64,000 bases of DNA from Klebsiella sp. BIGb0407 (GTDB lineage Bacteria; Pseudomonadota; Gammaproteobacteria; Enterobacterales; Enterobacteriaceae). The position numbers were made by a program, and so were the translations under genes. The notes below the pieces were generated by a model. It was not told where the DNA came from. It ran no database searches and saw only the letters and a program-made list of their open reading frames with translations. Location: NCBI RefSeq assembly GCF_024807845.1, contig NZ_JANUEQ010000006.1, forward strand, positions 124,001 to 188,000, in the 5' to 3' direction. This document shows positions 23,790-36,824 of this stretch, in pieces. Each line of letters opens with the position of its first letter. The stretch's first letter is position 1.

Positions 23790-24938
23790 TTGATTAAGTC
23801 AGCGCTATTGGTTCTGGAAGACGGAACCCAATTCCACGGTCGGGCCATTGGGGCATCGGGTACGGCAGTGGGGGAAGTCGTTTTCAACACCTCTATGACC
23901 GGTTATCAAGAAATCCTCACTGATCCTTCCTACTCCCGCCAGATTGTCACTCTTACTTATCCCCATATTGGAAATGTTGGTACTAACGAAGCGGATGCTG
24001 AATCTTCTCAGGTTCATGCTCAAGGCCTGATAATTCGCGACCTGCCACTGATTGCCAGTAACTTCCGCAACACCGAAGACCTCTCTTCTTATCTCAAACG
24101 TCATAATATTGTTGCTATCGCGGATATCGATACCCGTAAGCTGACACGTTTACTACGTGAGAAGGGCGCTCAGAACGGCTGCATTATCGTCGGTGATAAC
24201 CTGGATGCCGGGCAAGCTTTAGAAAAAGCAAAAGCCTTCCCTGGTCTGAACGGTATGGATCTTGCGAAAGAAGTGACAACACAAGAAGTCTATAGCTGGC
24301 AGCAAGGCAGCTGGACTCTGGCTGATGACCTGCCAGAAGCAACGCCTGAAAATAAACTTCCCTACCATGTTGTTGCTTATGACTACGGTGTGAAGCGTAA
24401 TATCTTGCGTATGCTGGTGGACAGAGGCTGTCGCCTGACAGTGGTTCCGGCGCAGACTTCTGCCGAAGACGTAATGAAATTAGAGCCAGACGGTGTATTC
24501 CTCTCTAACGGACCGGGCGACCCCGCTCCTTGTGACTATGCTATCAGCGCGATCTCCAGCCTGCTGGAAACTGATGTTCCGGTATTTGGTATCTGTCTGG
24601 GCCACCAGCTGCTGGCACTAGCAAGTGGTGCCAAAACCGTGAAAATGAAATTCGGTCACCACGGTGGTAACCACCCGGTTAAAGATCTCGACCGTGACTG
24701 CGTGATGATAACCGCACAGAACCACGGTTTTGCTGTCGATGAAACCACGCTTCCGGCAAACCTGCGCGTCACGCACAAATCGCTGTTTGATGGCACCTTA
24801 CAAGGTATTCATCGCACTGATAAAGCGGCCTTTAGTTTCCAGGGACATCCTGAAGCAAGCCCTGGCCCGCATGATGCCGCGCCGCTGTTTGACCACTTTA
24901 TTGATTTGATTAAGCACTATCGTGCTACAGCCAAATAA
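23790..24938 (+). CDS. carA: Carbamoyl phosphate synthase small subunit
   Basis: 382-residue glutaminase subunit, equal to E. coli. The start is a TTG behind GGAGGACGTT, as in E. coli carA; the first residues are then [11 protein letters not shown]. The class I amidotransferase site has [13 protein letters not shown] (catalytic Cys) and [11 protein letters not shown] (His/Glu). It passes ammonia to CarB. carB starts 15 bp after it. Confidence 0.98.
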   Translation: MIKSALLVLEDGTQFHGRAIGASGTAVGEVVFNTSMTGYQEILTDPSYSRQIVTLTYPHIGNVGTNEADAESSQVHAQGLIIRDLPLIASNFRNTEDLSSYLKRHNIVAIADIDTRKLTRLLREKGAQNGCIIVGDNLDAGQALEKAKAFPGLNGMDLAKEVTTQEVYSWQQGSWTLADDLPEATPENKLPYHVVAYDYGVKRNILRMLVDRGCRLTVVPAQTSAEDVMKLEPDGVFLSNGPGDPAPCDYAISAISSLLETDVPVFGICLGHQLLALASGAKTVKMKFGHHGGNHPVKDLDRDCVMITAQNHGFAVDETTLPANLRVTHKSLFDGTLQGIHRTDKAAFSFQGHPEASPGPHDAAPLFDHFIDLIKHYRATAK

Positions 24939-24953
24939 TCAGGAGCTTAAAAA

Positions 24954-27900
24954 ATGCCAAAACGTACAGATATAAAAAGCATCCTGATCCTCGGCGCTGG
25001 CCCGATTGTTATCGGCCAGGCTTGTGAGTTTGACTACTCTGGGGCTCAAGCTTGTAAAGCCCTGCGCGAAGAAGGCTATCGCGTTATCCTGGTCAACTCT
25101 AACCCTGCGACCATCATGACTGACCCGGAAATGGCTGATGCAACTTATATCGAGCCAATTCACTGGGAAGTTGTGCGCAAGATTATCGAAAAAGAACGTC
25201 CGGATGCGGTTCTGCCTACCATGGGTGGCCAGACTGCGTTGAACTGTGCGCTGGAGCTTGAGCGTCAGGGCGTACTGAAAGAGTTTGGTGTCACCATGAT
25301 TGGTGCCACCGCTGATGCCATTGATAAAGCAGAAGACCGTCGCCGTTTCGATATCGCCATGAAAAAAATTGGCCTCGATACCGCGCGTTCTGGCATCGCC
25401 CATAATATGGAAGAAGCACTCGCTATCGCTGCAGACTTAGGTTATCCGTGCATTATTCGCCCTTCCTTTACCATGGGTGGCAGCGGTGGCGGTATTGCCT
25501 ATAACCGTGAAGAATTTGAAGAAATCTGTGAACGTGGCCTGGATCTCTCGCCTACCAAAGAGCTGCTTATTGATGAGTCGCTGATTGGCTGGAAAGAGTA
25601 TGAGATGGAAGTGGTTCGTGATAAGAACGATAACTGTATCATCGTTTGTTCTATCGAAAACTTTGACCCGATGGGGATCCATACCGGTGACTCTATCACC
25701 GTGGCTCCAGCCCAGACGCTGACCGATAAAGAATACCAAATCATGCGTAACGCCTCGATGGCGGTACTGCGTGAAATCGGTGTCGAGACCGGGGGTTCAA
25801 ACGTACAGTTCGCCGTGAACCCGAAAAATGGTCGTCTGATTATTATCGAGATGAACCCGCGAGTTTCCCGCTCTTCTGCTCTGGCTTCTAAAGCGACCGG
25901 TTTCCCGATTGCTAAAGTCGCCGCTAAGCTTGCTGTAGGTTATACCCTTGATGAGCTGATGAACGATATTACCGGTGGACGTACTCCGGCTTCTTTTGAG
26001 CCTTCCATCGACTATGTTGTCACCAAAATTCCACGTTTTAACTTTGAGAAATTTGTTGGCGCCAATGACCGTCTGACTACACAGATGAAATCTGTTGGTG
26101 AAGTGATGGCGATTGGTCGTACTCAGCAAGAATCACTGCAGAAAGCATTACGTGGTCTTGAAGTCGGCGTGATGGGCTTTGATCCTAAAGTTAACCTTGA
26201 CGATCCGGAAGCCTTAACCAAGATCCGCCGCGAACTGAAAGATGCTGGTGCCGAACGTATCTGGTACGTTGCCGATGCTTTCCGCGCTGGCCTGTCGGTC
26301 GACGGTGTGTTCAATCTGACCAATATCGATCGCTGGTTCCTGGTACAAATCGAAGAACTGATCCGCCTGGAAGAGCAAGTGGTCGAGGTAGGCATTACCG
26401 GCCTGAACCATGAGTTCCTGCGGATGCTGAAGCGTAAAGGCTTTGCCGATGCGCGTCTGGCTAAGCTTGCTGGCGTACGTGAGAGCGAAATTCGTAAACT
26501 GCGTGAACAGTATAAGTTGCACCCGGTTTATAAGCGGGTTGATACCTGTGCAGCAGAATTTGCTACTGATACCGCTTATATGTACTCCACTTATGAAGAA
26601 GAGTGCGAAGCGAACCCTAACCATGATAAAGACAAAATTATGGTTTTGGGCGGCGGACCAAACCGTATCGGTCAGGGCATCGAGTTTGATTACTGCTGTG
26701 TTCATGCTTCTCTGGCACTGCGTGAAGACGGTTATGAGACCATCATGGTTAACTGTAACCCTGAAACCGTCTCAACCGACTACGATATCTCTGACAGACT
26801 CTATTTCGAACCTGTCACCTTTGAAGATGTACTGGAAATTGTCCGTATCGAAAAACCGAAAGGGGTGATTGTACAGTACGGTGGTCAGACTCCACTGAAA
26901 CTGGCTCGTGCTCTGGAAGCAGCCGGCGTACCTATCATTGGTACCAGCCCGGATGCTATCGACCGCGCCGAAGATCGTGAGCGTTTTCAGCATGCTGTCG
27001 AGCGTCTGAAGTTAAAACAGCCTGCGAACGCAACGGTAACTACTATCGATCAGGCTGTCGAAAAAGCGGCACAGATTGGCTATCCATTAGTGGTACGTCC
27101 TTCTTATGTCCTTGGCGGACGCGGAATGGAAATCGTCTACGATGAAACTGACTTACGTCGCTATTTCCATGCGGCGGTCAGCGTATCTAACGATGCTCCT
27201 GTTCTGCTTGACCGCTTCCTTGATGATGCGGTTGAGGTTGATGTAGATGCGATTTGTGACGGTGAAACGGTACTGATCGGCGGCATCATGGAACATATTG
27301 AACAAGCAGGCGTGCACTCTGGTGACTCCGCTTGCTCATTACCGGCTTATACCCTGAGCCAGGACATCCAGAATGTCATGCGTCAGCAGGTACAGAAGCT
27401 GGCGTTTGAATTGCAGGTTCGTGGTCTGATGAACGTCCAGTTTGCCGTCAAAGATAACGAAGTGTATCTGATTGAGGTGAACCCGCGTGCTGCGCGTACT
27501 GTACCGTTCGTTTCTAAAGCGACAGGAACGGCACTGGCGAAAGTGGCTGCTCGTGTCATGGTAGGACAGACGCTGGTAGAGCAGGGTGTTACTAAAGAAA
27601 TCATCCCGCCTTACTATTCGGTTAAAGAAGTGGTGCTGCCGTTTAATAAATTCCCGGGCGTTGACCCACTGTTAGGGCCAGAAATGCGCTCTACCGGTGA
27701 AGTGATGGGTGTGGGACGGACTTTCGCTGAAGCCTTTGCTAAAGCGATGCTGGGTAGCCATTCAACGATGCGTAAACCGGGCCGTGCGCTGCTTTCAGTA
27801 CGTGAAGGTGACAAAGAGCGTGTGGTTGACCTGGCGGCTAAATTGCTGAAGCAGGGCTTTGACCTGGATGCGACACACGGTACAGCAGTGGTGCTGGGTG

Positions 27901-28178
27901 AAGCCGGTATAAATCCACGTCTGGTGAATAAAGTGCATGAAGGTCGTCCGCACATTCAGGACAGAATCAAGAATGGGGAGTACACCTACATCATCAACAC
28001 CACCGCGGGTCGTCAGGCGATTGAAGACTCAAAACTGATCCGCCGTAGTGCGCTGCAATATAAAGTGCATTATGACACCACGCTAAACGGTGGTTTTGCG
28101 ACCGCGATGGCATTGAACGCTGATGCAACAGAAAAAGTTATCTCAGTCCAGGAAATGCATGCCCTGATTAATCAGTAA
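24954..28178 (+). CDS. carB: Carbamoyl phosphate synthase large subunit
   Basis: 1074-residue synthetase of two homologous halves. Each has an ATP-grasp domain ([19 protein letters not shown] first half, [19 protein letters not shown] second half), and a C-terminal allosteric domain binds UMP and ornithine. It makes carbamoyl phosphate for arginine and pyrimidine synthesis. A compact hairpin terminator follows. The caiTABCDE/fix genes found here in E. coli are absent. Confidence 0.99.
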   Translation: MPKRTDIKSILILGAGPIVIGQACEFDYSGAQACKALREEGYRVILVNSNPATIMTDPEMADATYIEPIHWEVVRKIIEKERPDAVLPTMGGQTALNCALELERQGVLKEFGVTMIGATADAIDKAEDRRRFDIAMKKIGLDTARSGIAHNMEEALAIAADLGYPCIIRPSFTMGGSGGGIAYNREEFEEICERGLDLSPTKELLIDESLIGWKEYEMEVVRDKNDNCIIVCSIENFDPMGIHTGDSITVAPAQTLTDKEYQIMRNASMAVLREIGVETGGSNVQFAVNPKNGRLIIIEMNPRVSRSSALASKATGFPIAKVAAKLAVGYTLDELMNDITGGRTPASFEPSIDYVVTKIPRFNFEKFVGANDRLTTQMKSVGEVMAIGRTQQESLQKALRGLEVGVMGFDPKVNLDDPEALTKIRRELKDAGAERIWYVADAFRAGLSVDGVFNLTNIDRWFLVQIEELIRLEEQVVEVGITGLNHEFLRMLKRKGFADARLAKLAGVRESEIRKLREQYKLHPVYKRVDTCAAEFATDTAYMYSTYEEECEANPNHDKDKIMVLGGGPNRIGQGIEFDYCCVHASLALREDGYETIMVNCNPETVSTDYDISDRLYFEPVTFEDVLEIVRIEKPKGVIVQYGGQTPLKLARALEAAGVPIIGTSPDAIDRAEDRERFQHAVERLKLKQPANATVTTIDQAVEKAAQIGYPLVVRPSYVLGGRGMEIVYDETDLRRYFHAAVSVSNDAPVLLDRFLDDAVEVDVDAICDGETVLIGGIMEHIEQAGVHSGDSACSLPAYTLSQDIQNVMRQQVQKLAFELQVRGLMNVQFAVKDNEVYLIEVNPRAARTVPFVSKATGTALAKVAARVMVGQTLVEQGVTKEIIPPYYSVKEVVLPFNKFPGVDPLLGPEMRSTGEVMGVGRTFAEAFAKAMLGSHSTMRKPGRALLSVREGDKERVVDLAAKLLKQGFDLDATHGTAVVLGEAGINPRLVNKVHEGRPHIQDRIKNGEYTYIINTTAGRQAIEDSKLIRRSALQYKVHYDTTLNGGFATAMALNADATEKVISVQEMHALINQ

Positions 28179-28215
28179 TAGTTAACTGATTAAGATGTCG
28201 CAAAATTGACTTAAG

Positions 28216-28237
28216 GCTCGCTTCGGCGAGCTTTTTT
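28216..28237 (+). terminator. carAB terminator
   Basis: Stem GCTCGC / GCGAGC closed by a TTCG tetraloop, followed by six T, starting 37 bp after the carB stop. Confidence 0.92.
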
Positions 28238-28465
28238 AATGGCCGTATAAAATGTAGATTTTGTGCGTAATGAAATAAAATTGTGGTTATTAAACTATAA
28301 TGTAAATTCAATGTGTTTTTTTTAATCAATTACCGTTAAGGTGAGGGGGTGTAATCAGGCAGTTGATAAAAAAATTTTCATTGTGTCGCCTGACCCTATC
28401 GACGAAGTATTACGCTTTCCGTATAGTGGCGAAAATTTTCCCTCCTCAGGACTTGGATAACCGAA

Positions 28466-28945
28466 ATGATCAGTCTGATTGCTGCGCTGGCAGTAGATCG
28501 TGTTATTGGCATGGAAAACGCTATGCCATGGAATATACCGGCCGACCTGGCTTGGTTTAAACGAACCACGTTGAATAAACCCGTTATCATGGGCCGCTTG
28601 ACGTGGGAATCGATTGGGCGTCCATTGCCTGACCGTAAAAATATTGTGATGAGTAGCAAGCCTGGTAACGATCCGCGCGTTGAGTGGGTTTCTTCGCTGG
28701 AAGAGGCAATTGCTGCTTGTGGCGATGCTGAAGAGATTATGGTGATTGGTGGCGGCAGTATTTATGAACAGTTTTTACCGCTGGCACAACGCTTGTATCT
28801 GACGCACATTGATGCTGAAGTTGAAGGTGATACCCATTTCCCGGACTACTCTCCGGACGAGTGGCAGTCAACCTTTAGCGAATTCCACGATGCTGATGAC
28901 AGTAATTCGCATGGCTACTGTTTTGAAATCGTAGAGCGTCGCTAG
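28466..28945 (+). CDS. folA: Dihydrofolate reductase
   Basis: 159-residue DHFR, the E. coli length, producing tetrahydrofolate with NADPH. The N-terminus [22 protein letters not shown], the substrate-binding Asp27 (IPADLAW), and the GGGSIYEQ cofactor loop are present. Residue 45 is Leu in MGRLTWES; E. coli has His there next to Arg44, where the NADPH phosphate binds. None of the familiar trimethoprim-resistance changes (such as at Leu28 or Trp30) is evident. Confidence 0.98.
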   Translation: MISLIAALAVDRVIGMENAMPWNIPADLAWFKRTTLNKPVIMGRLTWESIGRPLPDRKNIVMSSKPGNDPRVEWVSSLEEAIAACGDAEEIMVIGGGSIYEQFLPLAQRLYLTHIDAEVEGDTHFPDYSPDEWQSTFSEFHDADDSNSHGYCFEIVERR

Positions 28946-29039
28946 TCATTATTGGGGGTGAGCATTTGCATTCATCCCCCACCTGATTAGAGCTTCCGTT
29001 AAAGCGACGCTTGGGTGTCACTTAAACGCGGCAATCCTC

Positions 29040-29876
29040 TTAGCTGATATACATTTCTATCGGCTGTTTAATCTGCGGCTGTGTGAAATACGTTTTATCT
29101 TCCCAGCGTAGACAGGTTAAATCTCCTCCCCAGCAGCAACCCGTATCCAGAGCATAAACCCCCTGAGGTGCTCCTTTACCTTCCAGTGATGCCCAGTGTC
29201 CAAAAACAACCGAGTAGTCAGCAGGAAGTAAACCTTGAATATCAAACCAGGGTTTGAGTGGCGCAGGGACGTGTTCCGGAGCCTCTTTCACAGACATATC
29301 CAGTTGCCCGTTAGGGAAACAGTAGCGCATCCGGGTAAAGGCATTGGTGATAAAACGCAGACGTGCCAGGCCGCTAAGATTGGCAGACCAGCTATTTGGT
29401 AGGTCACCATACATTGCATCAAGGAAAAGGGGATAGCTATCACTGGCTAACAGCGCTTCGACATCGCGGGCGCAGGCTTGAGCTGTTTCGAGCGTCCACT
29501 GGGGAGTAATACCCGCATGTGCCATCACCAGTTTTTTCTCTTTATCAACCTGAAGCAATGGCTGACGGCGTAGCCAGTTAATTAACTCATCAGCATCTTC
29601 AGCTTCAAGTAACGGCGTGAGCTTATCTTTGGGCTTATTACGACTAATGCCTGCATAGACAGCCAGGAGATGTAAATCGTGGTTTCCCAGCACCATACGT
29701 ACACAGGAACCCAGGCTGCGAATATAGCGCAGCACCTCCAGCGAGTCAGGGCCACGGGCAACTAAATCACCCGTTAGCCACAGGGTGTCTTTTTCCGGTG
29801 AGAATTCGACCTGCTTTAATAATGCTGTCAGTTCATGGAAGCAGCCATGAACGTCGCCAATAAGATAGGTAGACAT
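29040..29876 (-). CDS. apaH: Diadenosine tetraphosphatase (symmetrical)
   Basis: 278-residue metallophosphoesterase that splits Ap4A into two ADP. The metal motifs [15 protein letters not shown] and GNHD are in order from the N-terminus, and [10 protein letters not shown] is near the C-terminus. I use the ATG at 29876 ([11 protein letters not shown]); an ATG five codons earlier overlaps apaG and is not needed. It ends the leftward lptD-surA-pdxA-rsmA-apaG-apaH run, four bases after apaG. Confidence 0.97.
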   Translation of the reverse strand: MSTYLIGDVHGCFHELTALLKQVEFSPEKDTLWLTGDLVARGPDSLEVLRYIRSLGSCVRMVLGNHDLHLLAVYAGISRNKPKDKLTPLLEAEDADELINWLRRQPLLQVDKEKKLVMAHAGITPQWTLETAQACARDVEALLASDSYPLFLDAMYGDLPNSWSANLSGLARLRFITNAFTRMRYCFPNGQLDMSVKEAPEHVPAPLKPWFDIQGLLPADYSVVFGHWASLEGKGAPQGVYALDTGCCWGGDLTCLRWEDKTYFTQPQIKQPIEMYIS

Positions 29877-29880
29877 GGAT

Positions 29881-30258
29881 TCAGTGAACAAATGAAGGTA
29901 TGGCTAAACGAAAGACTGGAATGGCAACATTGAAATCATTACCTTCGGCATCAACCATTTGATAATGCCCTTCCATAGTACCAAGTGGCGTTTCGATAAT
30001 TGCGCCACTGGTATACTGATACTCATTACCGGGCTCGATAAGCGGTTGAACGCCGACTACGCCTTCGCCCTGAACCTGAGTTTCACGACCATTACCATTA
30101 GTGATTAACCAGTAACGGCCGAGAAGCTGCACTGCCGTTCGCCCCAGATTGCGGATAGTGACGGTATAGGAAAAGACGAAACGTTCCTGCTCTGGCGAGG
30201 ATTGCGCTTCGATATAGACACTTTGTACCTGGACACATACTCGGGGCGAATTAAGCAT
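29881..30258 (-). CDS. apaG: ApaG protein
   Basis: 125-residue fibronectin III-like fold protein, identical in length to E. coli ApaG (CorD), with the conserved [20 protein letters not shown] and [11 protein letters not shown]. Its molecular role is unsettled; mutants are linked to cobalt resistance and magnesium transport. It is three bases after rsmA and four before apaH, so it belongs to the same message. Confidence 0.97.
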   Translation of the reverse strand: MLNSPRVCVQVQSVYIEAQSSPEQERFVFSYTVTIRNLGRTAVQLLGRYWLITNGNGRETQVQGEGVVGVQPLIEPGNEYQYTSGAIIETPLGTMEGHYQMVDAEGNDFNVAIPVFRLAIPSFVH

Positions 30259-30261
30259 AGG

Positions 30262-31086
30262 TTAACTCTCCAGCTGTTTTTGCGGGTTATCAGACAGATA
30301 GTTTGCCAGCAAGCAATACTGTGCAACAGTGATATTTTCCGCACGCAGCGTCGGGTCGACACCCAGCTCTTCGAGAACCTCAACACTAAATACGTTGCCA
30401 AGACTATTACGGATAGTTTTGCGACGTTTATTAAATGCTTCAGTGGTGACTCGACTGAGCATGCGTAATTCTTTCACTGGGTGTGGCAGAACAGCATGTG
30501 GTACCAGACGGACGACGGCTGAGTCAACCTTAGGTGCTGGCGTAAATGCCGTTGGCGGCACTTCCAGTACAGGAATGACATTACAGTAATATTGCGCCAT
30601 AACCGAAAGACGGCCATAGGCTTTACTGTTCGGGCCGGCAACCAGACGGTTGACCACCTCTTTTTGCAGCATAAAGTGCATGTCAGCAATAGCATCAGTA
30701 TAGCTGAAGAGATGGAACATCAAAGGGGTCGAAATGTTGTATGGCAGGTTACCGAAAACACGTAATGGCTGCCCAATTTTGTCGCGTAATTCGGCAAAAT
30801 TCATTGTCATCGCATCTTGCTGATAAATCGTTAATTTAGGAGCAAGAAAAGGATGGGTCTGTAAGCGTGCAGCTAAGTCGCGATCGAGCTCGATCACGGT
30901 CAGTTTATCCATACGCTCGCCAACGGGTTCAGTTAATGCCCCGAGGCCCGGACCGATTTCAACCATCGCTTGTCCGGGGAGTGGATTTATTGCAGAGACA
31001 ATGCTGTCGATAACGAAATGATCGTTAAGAAAGTTTTGTCCAAAACGTTTGCGGGCAAGGTGGCCCTGGTGAACTCGAGTATTCAT
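30262..31086 (-). CDS. rsmA: 16S rRNA dimethyladenosine transferase
   Basis: 274-residue methyltransferase (KsgA) that dimethylates A1518 and A1519 of 16S rRNA late in 30S assembly. The SAM loop [13 protein letters not shown], the adenine-binding [11 protein letters not shown] and the N-terminal [11 protein letters not shown] are present. Its start overlaps the pdxA stop by four bases, so translation is coupled. Confidence 0.98.
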   Translation of the reverse strand: MNTRVHQGHLARKRFGQNFLNDHFVIDSIVSAINPLPGQAMVEIGPGLGALTEPVGERMDKLTVIELDRDLAARLQTHPFLAPKLTIYQQDAMTMNFAELRDKIGQPLRVFGNLPYNISTPLMFHLFSYTDAIADMHFMLQKEVVNRLVAGPNSKAYGRLSVMAQYYCNVIPVLEVPPTAFTPAPKVDSAVVRLVPHAVLPHPVKELRMLSRVTTEAFNKRRKTIRNSLGNVFSVEVLEELGVDPTLRAENITVAQYCLLANYLSDNPQKQLES

Positions 31087-32072
31087 CGACTATTAGTAAT
31101 CATTTTGATGGCGAGATTAAGCGCCGTAATAAAACTGCCGACCTCTGCTTTGCCAAGGCCTGCCAGTTCAAGGGCGGTTCCATGGTCAACAGAAGTACGG
31201 ATAAAAGGTAAGCCCAGGGTAATATTTACCGCTCGGCCAAAGCCTTGATATTTCAATACCGGCAAACCCTGATCGTGATACATCGCCAGAACAGCATCGG
31301 CGTTATCGAGATATTTAGGCTGGAATAAGGTATCTGCCGGGAGCGGGCCTGAAAGATTCATTCCCTGCTGACGCAGTGTATTCAATACCGGAATGATAGT
31401 GTCTATCTCTTCGGTGCCCATATGCCCGCCTTCACCCGCGTGTGGGTTCAGACCACAGACCAGGATATGCGGCTCGGCAATACCAAACTTGGTTTGCAAG
31501 TCATGATACAGGATGGTGACAATCTGGCGTAGTAAATCCGGCGTTATTGCATCGGAAATCGCTTTTAGCGGCAGATGAGTGGTCACTAAAGCGACGCGTA
31601 ACTCTTCTGTTGCCAGCATCATCACGACTTTTTCGCTCTGTGAACGCTCTTCAAAAAACTCGGTATGACCGATAAACGGAATACCTGCGTCGTTAATTAT
31701 TCCTTTATGTACCGGGCCAGTAATTAAGGCAGTAAATTCACCACTCAGGCAACCATCACAGGCACGGGCGAGCGTTTCGACTACATAGGCACTGTTTGCC
31801 GCATTAAGCTTGCCTGGTATAACCGGCTCACGCAGGGCAACAGGTAATATCGTGAGGGTACCTGCACGCTGATCTGTGGCGGGTTTATCGGTGTCCAGTG
31901 GGATTAAGCTGAGAGGGTGACCTAACAGGGCGGCACGTTCGAGCAGTAATTCTGTGCTGGCACAGACCACTAACTCAACCGGCCAGTCGCGTTGCGCTAA
32001 GGCGATTACCAGGTCAGGACCAATCCCGGCGGGCTCGCCGGGAGTGATAACCACGCGTGAAATATTAGTCAT
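31083..32072 (-). CDS. pdxA: 4-hydroxythreonine-4-phosphate dehydrogenase
   Basis: 329-residue NAD-dependent enzyme of pyridoxal phosphate synthesis. Motifs: [11 protein letters not shown] at the N-terminus, a metal-binding His in [24 protein letters not shown], and [17 protein letters not shown] with another metal His. Its start overlaps the end of surA by eight bases and its end overlaps rsmA. Confidence 0.98.
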   Translation of the reverse strand: MTNISRVVITPGEPAGIGPDLVIALAQRDWPVELVVCASTELLLERAALLGHPLSLIPLDTDKPATDQRAGTLTILPVALREPVIPGKLNAANSAYVVETLARACDGCLSGEFTALITGPVHKGIINDAGIPFIGHTEFFEERSQSEKVVMMLATEELRVALVTTHLPLKAISDAITPDLLRQIVTILYHDLQTKFGIAEPHILVCGLNPHAGEGGHMGTEEIDTIIPVLNTLRQQGMNLSGPLPADTLFQPKYLDNADAVLAMYHDQGLPVLKYQGFGRAVNITLGLPFIRTSVDHGTALELAGLGKAEVGSFITALNLAIKMITNSR

Positions 32073-33357
32073 TATTACCGATAATTTTCACATAAGCGCC
32101 AGCGCGCTGTTCTTGCATCCAGCTTTGGCCTTCTTCGGACATTTTACGGTTCATCAGCATACGATAGGCTCGGTCTTTTTGTGCCGCATCGGTTCTGTCG
32201 ACGTTGCGGGTGTCTTGCAACTCAATCAAATGCCAGCCAAAAGAAGAGTGCACTGGAGCACTAATTTGGCCTTTGTTCAGTTTCAACAGCGCATCACGGA
32301 ATGACGGGTCGTAAATATCTGGCGTTGCCCAGCCTAAGTCACCGCCCTGATTAGCTGAACCTGGATCTTCAGAGAAGGATTTCGCTGCATCAGCAAAGGT
32401 TGTGCTGCCAGTCTTAATATCCGCAGCAATTTGCTCCAGTTTCTGGCGAGCCTGAGCATCAGTCAGAACCGGTGAAGGTTTCAGCAATATATGACGTGCT
32501 TTCAGTTCTGTTACGGAGATATTTTGTGTCTGACCACGTAAATCGTTCACTTTCAGAATGTGGAAACCGACACCTGAACGAATAGGACCAATAATATCGC
32601 CTTTTTTCGCTGTGCTTAATGCCTGAGCAAACAGAGAAGGCAGTTCCTGAATACGACCCCAGCCCATCTGGCCGCCTTTCAGAGCTTGCTGATCGGCTGA
32701 ATAGCTGATGGCAAGTTTACCGAAATCGGTACCATTACGCGCCTGGTCTGCAACAGATGCGGCCTGTTTCTCAGCCTCATCAACCTGCGCTGAGCTTGGG
32801 TTTTCAGGCAGTGGAATCAATATATGACTTAAGTTTAATTCAGTACTACTGTCATTTTGATTACCGATTTGTTGTGCCAGAGAATCCACTTCTTGCGGCA
32901 GAATTGTAATACGGCGACGGACTTCGTTATTACGTACCTCTGAAATCGTCATTTCCTTACGGATTTGGTTCAGGTAGCTGTTATAGCTGATGCCATCCTG
33001 AGCCAGACGATTACGAAGTTGTTCCAGTGACATATTATTCTGCTGAGCAATATTGGCGACAGCTTGATTCAATTCTTCGTCAGTAACGGTAGCACCCATT
33101 TTTTGGGCCATTTGCAGAACCAGCTCGTCCATAATCAAACGTTCGAGGATCTGATGGCGAAGCGTGGCATCATCAGGAAGCTGCTGATTCGCTTGCTGTG
33201 CATTCATTTTTACCGATTGCATCAGGCCATCGACATCACTTTCCAGCACGACGCCGTTATTGACTACTGCAGCGACTTTGTCAACAACCTGTGGTGCAGC
33301 GAAGGTTGTATTGGTCACCAGGGCAATGCTGAGAAACAGGGTTCTCCAGTTCTTCAT
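32065..33357 (-). CDS. surA: Periplasmic chaperone / peptidyl-prolyl isomerase SurA
   Basis: 430 residues with a Sec signal peptide (about 1-20, ending TTFAAPQ). A chaperone N-domain is followed by two parvulin domains; the first runs from about residue 173 ([10 protein letters not shown]) and the second from about 285 ([20 protein letters not shown]), and a C-terminal helix closes the protein. SurA escorts outer-membrane proteins, including LptD, to the BAM machine. It lies 54 bp downstream of lptD, so client and chaperone are co-transcribed. Confidence 0.98.
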   Translation of the reverse strand: MKNWRTLFLSIALVTNTTFAAPQVVDKVAAVVNNGVVLESDVDGLMQSVKMNAQQANQQLPDDATLRHQILERLIMDELVLQMAQKMGATVTDEELNQAVANIAQQNNMSLEQLRNRLAQDGISYNSYLNQIRKEMTISEVRNNEVRRRITILPQEVDSLAQQIGNQNDSSTELNLSHILIPLPENPSSAQVDEAEKQAASVADQARNGTDFGKLAISYSADQQALKGGQMGWGRIQELPSLFAQALSTAKKGDIIGPIRSGVGFHILKVNDLRGQTQNISVTELKARHILLKPSPVLTDAQARQKLEQIAADIKTGSTTFADAAKSFSEDPGSANQGGDLGWATPDIYDPSFRDALLKLNKGQISAPVHSSFGWHLIELQDTRNVDRTDAAQKDRAYRMLMNRKMSEEGQSWMQEQRAGAYVKIIGNND

Positions 33358-33411
33358 ACTTTTTCCATTTTACTTAGCCGCAAAGCGGATTACGTTTTCA
33401 GTCAAAGCGAA

Positions 33412-35826
33412 TTACAGCGAGCTTTGGTACGGTAGAATGTTAGAACGCAGCATTTGCTGAGTGCCCAGACCGTAATTAGAACTCAGGCCACGTAACTCAA
33501 TGTTAAAGCCGAATACATTATCGTACTGACTTTGATTATTTTGCCAACCGTTGATTTTACGTTCGGCGCCAATACGAATGGCATAACAGCAAGAACTATA
33601 CTGTACGCCGAGCATAGTATTGGCAGTCTGTCTGGTATTCGTATCGAAGTAATACGCACCTACTACTGCCCAGCGGTCGGCGAATGGCCAGCTAGCAACA
33701 GTACCCACCTGTGCAATGCCTTCTTTATACTGCTTGGCATTAGAGAACGAAGGTAATGTTGCCTGAATATATTCAGGGCTGGCATAGCGATAGGTCAGCT
33801 GTGCCAGTCGGTCTGCATCACGACGATACTCTATTGCTGCACTGCCGGTTGCAAGGTTCGCCAGACGCGCATCATACTCTAAACCACCACGCAGACCCCA
33901 GCTCTCTGTCATGCGCCAGTAGGTATCACCGGCCCATATCATCGAACCACTTTTCTTGTCTTTTTCCCAGTTGATGTTGTCATCACCGGTGCGAGATTGA
34001 TTGAAGTAATAAATTTGACCCACAGAAACGTTAAAACGTTCAATCGAAGCATCATCATAGACACGGGAAGTGACACCGGTGGTTACCTGATTAGCGGAAG
34101 CAATCCTGTCCAGGCCGCCATAGGTCCGGTCATGGAACAGTCCGTTATAGTCAGATTGTAATAACGCCGAGTCGTAGTTATTGATATTGCTCTGATTATG
34201 ATACGGGACATATAGGTATTGCGCCCGCGGCTCTAACGTTTGTGTCCAGCCAGCCACGTTCTCCATATTACGGTCAAAAATCAGTTTTCCGTCAGCTTTG
34301 AACTGTGGCATGGTCCGGGTGACCGTTGACGACAAACCTCGGGCACTGTCATAGAGTTCGCGATAATCCGAACTTGACTGATTAGCCTGATAAAGCTGGT
34401 TGGTATAGTTACGATAATTTTCTAAATTATCCTGCTGATAATGCGTCACCATCAGCTTGGCTTCGGTATTCAGGCTGGCCCAACCGTTAGATAACGGCAA
34501 GTTGATTGTCGGCTCCAGATGCAAACGAGTCGCCTCAGGCATGTTGTTATTCACGTTAGTGAATTTCACCGCCTGACCATAAATATGGGTATCGAACGGA
34601 CCGACATCGTTTTTATAGTAATTAACATCCAGCTGCGGCTCAGCACGGTATGAACTGGTGGTGCTACCTATTTGGTCTGCAAAGACCTGGAACTGTTTGG
34701 TGGCAAGCGTGGCGGTAAAGTTCTGGCTGGCATAACCGGCACTGAATTTTTGCGTGGCGTAGCCATCGGTACTGGAGCCGTATTGTGAAGAGAAGTCGTT
34801 AAAATAGCGGGAGTCGCTGACTTTGGTGTAGTCAACATTAAACCGCCAGACTTGGTCTACAACACCATTATGGTTCCAATAGAATAACCAGCGCTTCTCT
34901 TTGCTACCGGAGTTAATATCGTTGCCGTTATTGTACTGATCGTCTTCTGGCAGATAGTCGAACTCAAGGAGACCTTGTCCTGCCCGACTCAAATAGCGGA
35001 ACTCATTTTGCCACTGAACGCCTCCCCGCTTATGCAGGTAATGAGGGGTAATAGTTGCATCAAAGTTAGGCGCGATATTCCAGTAGTAGGGCAGCGAAAA
35101 TTCGAAGTAGTTAGTCGAGCTGTACTTCGCATTAGGAATTAAAAAGCCTGAACGGCGTTTATCGCCGATAGGTAGTTGGAGATAAGGACTATAAAAAACC
35201 GGCACCGAACCTAGTTTAAAACGCGCATTCCAGATTTCAGCGACCTGTTCTTCACGGTCCTGAATGACTTCACTCCCGACCACACTCCAGGTATTTGAAC
35301 CTGGCAGACAGGAGGTGAAGGATCCATTTTCAAGGATGGTATAGCGGTTCTCGCCACGTTGTTTCATGACGTCAGCATTACCACGTCCCTGGCGACCGAC
35401 TAGCTGATAATCACCTTTCCAGACATTGGTGTCCTTGGTGTTCAAATTCGACCAGGCTTTAGGGCCTTTGAGAATTATCTGATTATCGTCGTAACGTACG
35501 TTACCTAACGCATCCACTGTGCGAATAGGTTCTGGTTGTCCTGCCAGTTGTTTCTGATGCAGCTGGACTTCATCAGACTGTAACAGGCTATTACCCTGTT
35601 GAATCTGAACGTTGCCGCTAAAGAAAGCATTGTCAGGATAATCGCCAGTAACGCTATCAGCTTCAATGGTCACAGGAAGGTTGGTGGTGTCCCCTTCAAC
35701 CAGCGCACGGTTGTAGCTTGGGACGCCCAGCATACACTGCGAAGCGAGATCGGCAGCCATACCTTGCTGGCTATAGAGAGCTGAACCAATCAAAGTGGCC
35801 AGCAAAGTAGGAATACGGTTTTTCAT
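33412..35826 (-). CDS. lptD: LPS-assembly protein LptD
   Basis: 804-residue outer-membrane protein that inserts lipopolysaccharide into the outer leaflet with LptE. The signal peptide ends near [10 protein letters not shown], a periplasmic beta-jellyroll (OstA) domain follows, and then a 26-strand barrel. Cysteines for the disulfide switch are in SQCMLG, SCLPG and SSCCYA. It is about 20 residues longer than E. coli LptD, mainly in one loop rich in Asn/Tyr/Ser around residue 475. I use the ATG at 35826 (MKNRIPTLL), which starts the signal peptide properly. Confidence 0.97.
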   Translation of the reverse strand: MKNRIPTLLATLIGSALYSQQGMAADLASQCMLGVPSYNRALVEGDTTNLPVTIEADSVTGDYPDNAFFSGNVQIQQGNSLLQSDEVQLHQKQLAGQPEPIRTVDALGNVRYDDNQIILKGPKAWSNLNTKDTNVWKGDYQLVGRQGRGNADVMKQRGENRYTILENGSFTSCLPGSNTWSVVGSEVIQDREEQVAEIWNARFKLGSVPVFYSPYLQLPIGDKRRSGFLIPNAKYSSTNYFEFSLPYYWNIAPNFDATITPHYLHKRGGVQWQNEFRYLSRAGQGLLEFDYLPEDDQYNNGNDINSGSKEKRWLFYWNHNGVVDQVWRFNVDYTKVSDSRYFNDFSSQYGSSTDGYATQKFSAGYASQNFTATLATKQFQVFADQIGSTTSSYRAEPQLDVNYYKNDVGPFDTHIYGQAVKFTNVNNNMPEATRLHLEPTINLPLSNGWASLNTEAKLMVTHYQQDNLENYRNYTNQLYQANQSSSDYRELYDSARGLSSTVTRTMPQFKADGKLIFDRNMENVAGWTQTLEPRAQYLYVPYHNQSNINNYDSALLQSDYNGLFHDRTYGGLDRIASANQVTTGVTSRVYDDASIERFNVSVGQIYYFNQSRTGDDNINWEKDKKSGSMIWAGDTYWRMTESWGLRGGLEYDARLANLATGSAAIEYRRDADRLAQLTYRYASPEYIQATLPSFSNAKQYKEGIAQVGTVASWPFADRWAVVGAYYFDTNTRQTANTMLGVQYSSCCYAIRIGAERKINGWQNNQSQYDNVFGFNIELRGLSSNYGLGTQQMLRSNILPYQSSL

Positions 35827-36009
35827 ACGTTTAATTCGTTGTTCCGTCATCAGGGTCTAGCGAAGGCAAACGGTCAGAGACTAGCGCACTCATCATCACA
35901 GCGCTAGTGTTAATCCTGCATGTTCGGCAGTATGTCGTTAGGTAACTGCCATCAATGACGGGTATGATAAAGCAAATTCAGAATCACAGCATGACGATTT
36001 GGGGAGTTT

Positions 36010-36819
36010 ATGCGGTATTGGGGTAAAGTACTCGGTGTTATCCTGGGAATATTCTCAGGCGGTGGCTTCTGGGCAATTGTCATAGGCTTTCTGATCGGTC
36101 ATATGGTGGATAAAGCCAGAGACCGCCAGCGCTCAGGATTTATGAATCAGCAACAGCGTCAGACCCTGTTTTTTAACACCACATTTGAAGTGATGGGGCA
36201 CCTGACCAAGGCGAAGGGACGAGTCACCGAGGCTGATATTCATCTGGCCTCAGTATTAATGGACAGAATGAAGCTTCAAGGCGAAGGCCGAAGCGCTGCT
36301 CAGCGGGCATTCCGCGTGGGTAAAGAGAATGACTACCCGTTACGTGAAAAAATGCGCGAGCTTCGCGGCGTTTGTATGGGGCGTTTCGACTTAGTCAGGA
36401 TGTTTCTGGAAATTCAGATTCAGGCTGCTTTTGCCGATGGCTCACTGCATCCGAATGAACGCGAGGTGTTGTTTGTTATTGCCGAAGAGCTCGGTATTTC
36501 ACGGGTACAGTTCGAACAGTTCCTGCGCATGATGGAAGGCGGACAGCAGTTTGGTGGCGGCCAGTATCAGCAATCGCAAGGGGGCTTCGGCCAACAGCGT
36601 GGCCCGACACTGGATGATGCCTGTAATGTGCTGGGAGTGAAGAGCAGTGATGAACCGACCGTCATTAAGCGAGCTTATCGCAAGCTGATGAGCGAGCATC
36701 ACCCGGATAAACTGGTTGCTAAAGGTTTACCACCGGAAATGATGCAGATGGCGAAAGAGAAAGCGCAGGAAATTCAGGCGGCTTACGATCTTATCAAGAC
36801 AACCAAGGGTTTTAAATAA
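36010..36819 (+). CDS. djlA: Membrane-anchored co-chaperone DjlA
   Basis: 269-residue J protein. One N-terminal transmembrane segment (about residues 6-30, glycine-rich, known to dimerise in E. coli) is followed by a TerB-like helical domain, a Gln/Gly-rich linker and a C-terminal J domain with HPD in SEHHPDKLV. It is a DnaK partner at the inner membrane and can trigger the Rcs phosphorelay when overproduced. It is divergent from lptD and convergent with rluA. Confidence 0.97.
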   Translation: MRYWGKVLGVILGIFSGGGFWAIVIGFLIGHMVDKARDRQRSGFMNQQQRQTLFFNTTFEVMGHLTKAKGRVTEADIHLASVLMDRMKLQGEGRSAAQRAFRVGKENDYPLREKMRELRGVCMGRFDLVRMFLEIQIQAAFADGSLHPNEREVLFVIAEELGISRVQFEQFLRMMEGGQQFGGGQYQQSQGGFGQQRGPTLDDACNVLGVKSSDEPTVIKRAYRKLMSEHHPDKLVAKGLPPEMMQMAKEKAQEIQAAYDLIKTTKGFK

Positions 36820-36824
36820 CCGTA

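Noticed and set aside
28953-28981. Hairpin after folA with GGGGG / CCCCC
   Set aside because: The stem is bulged and no T run follows on either strand; too weak to call a terminator.
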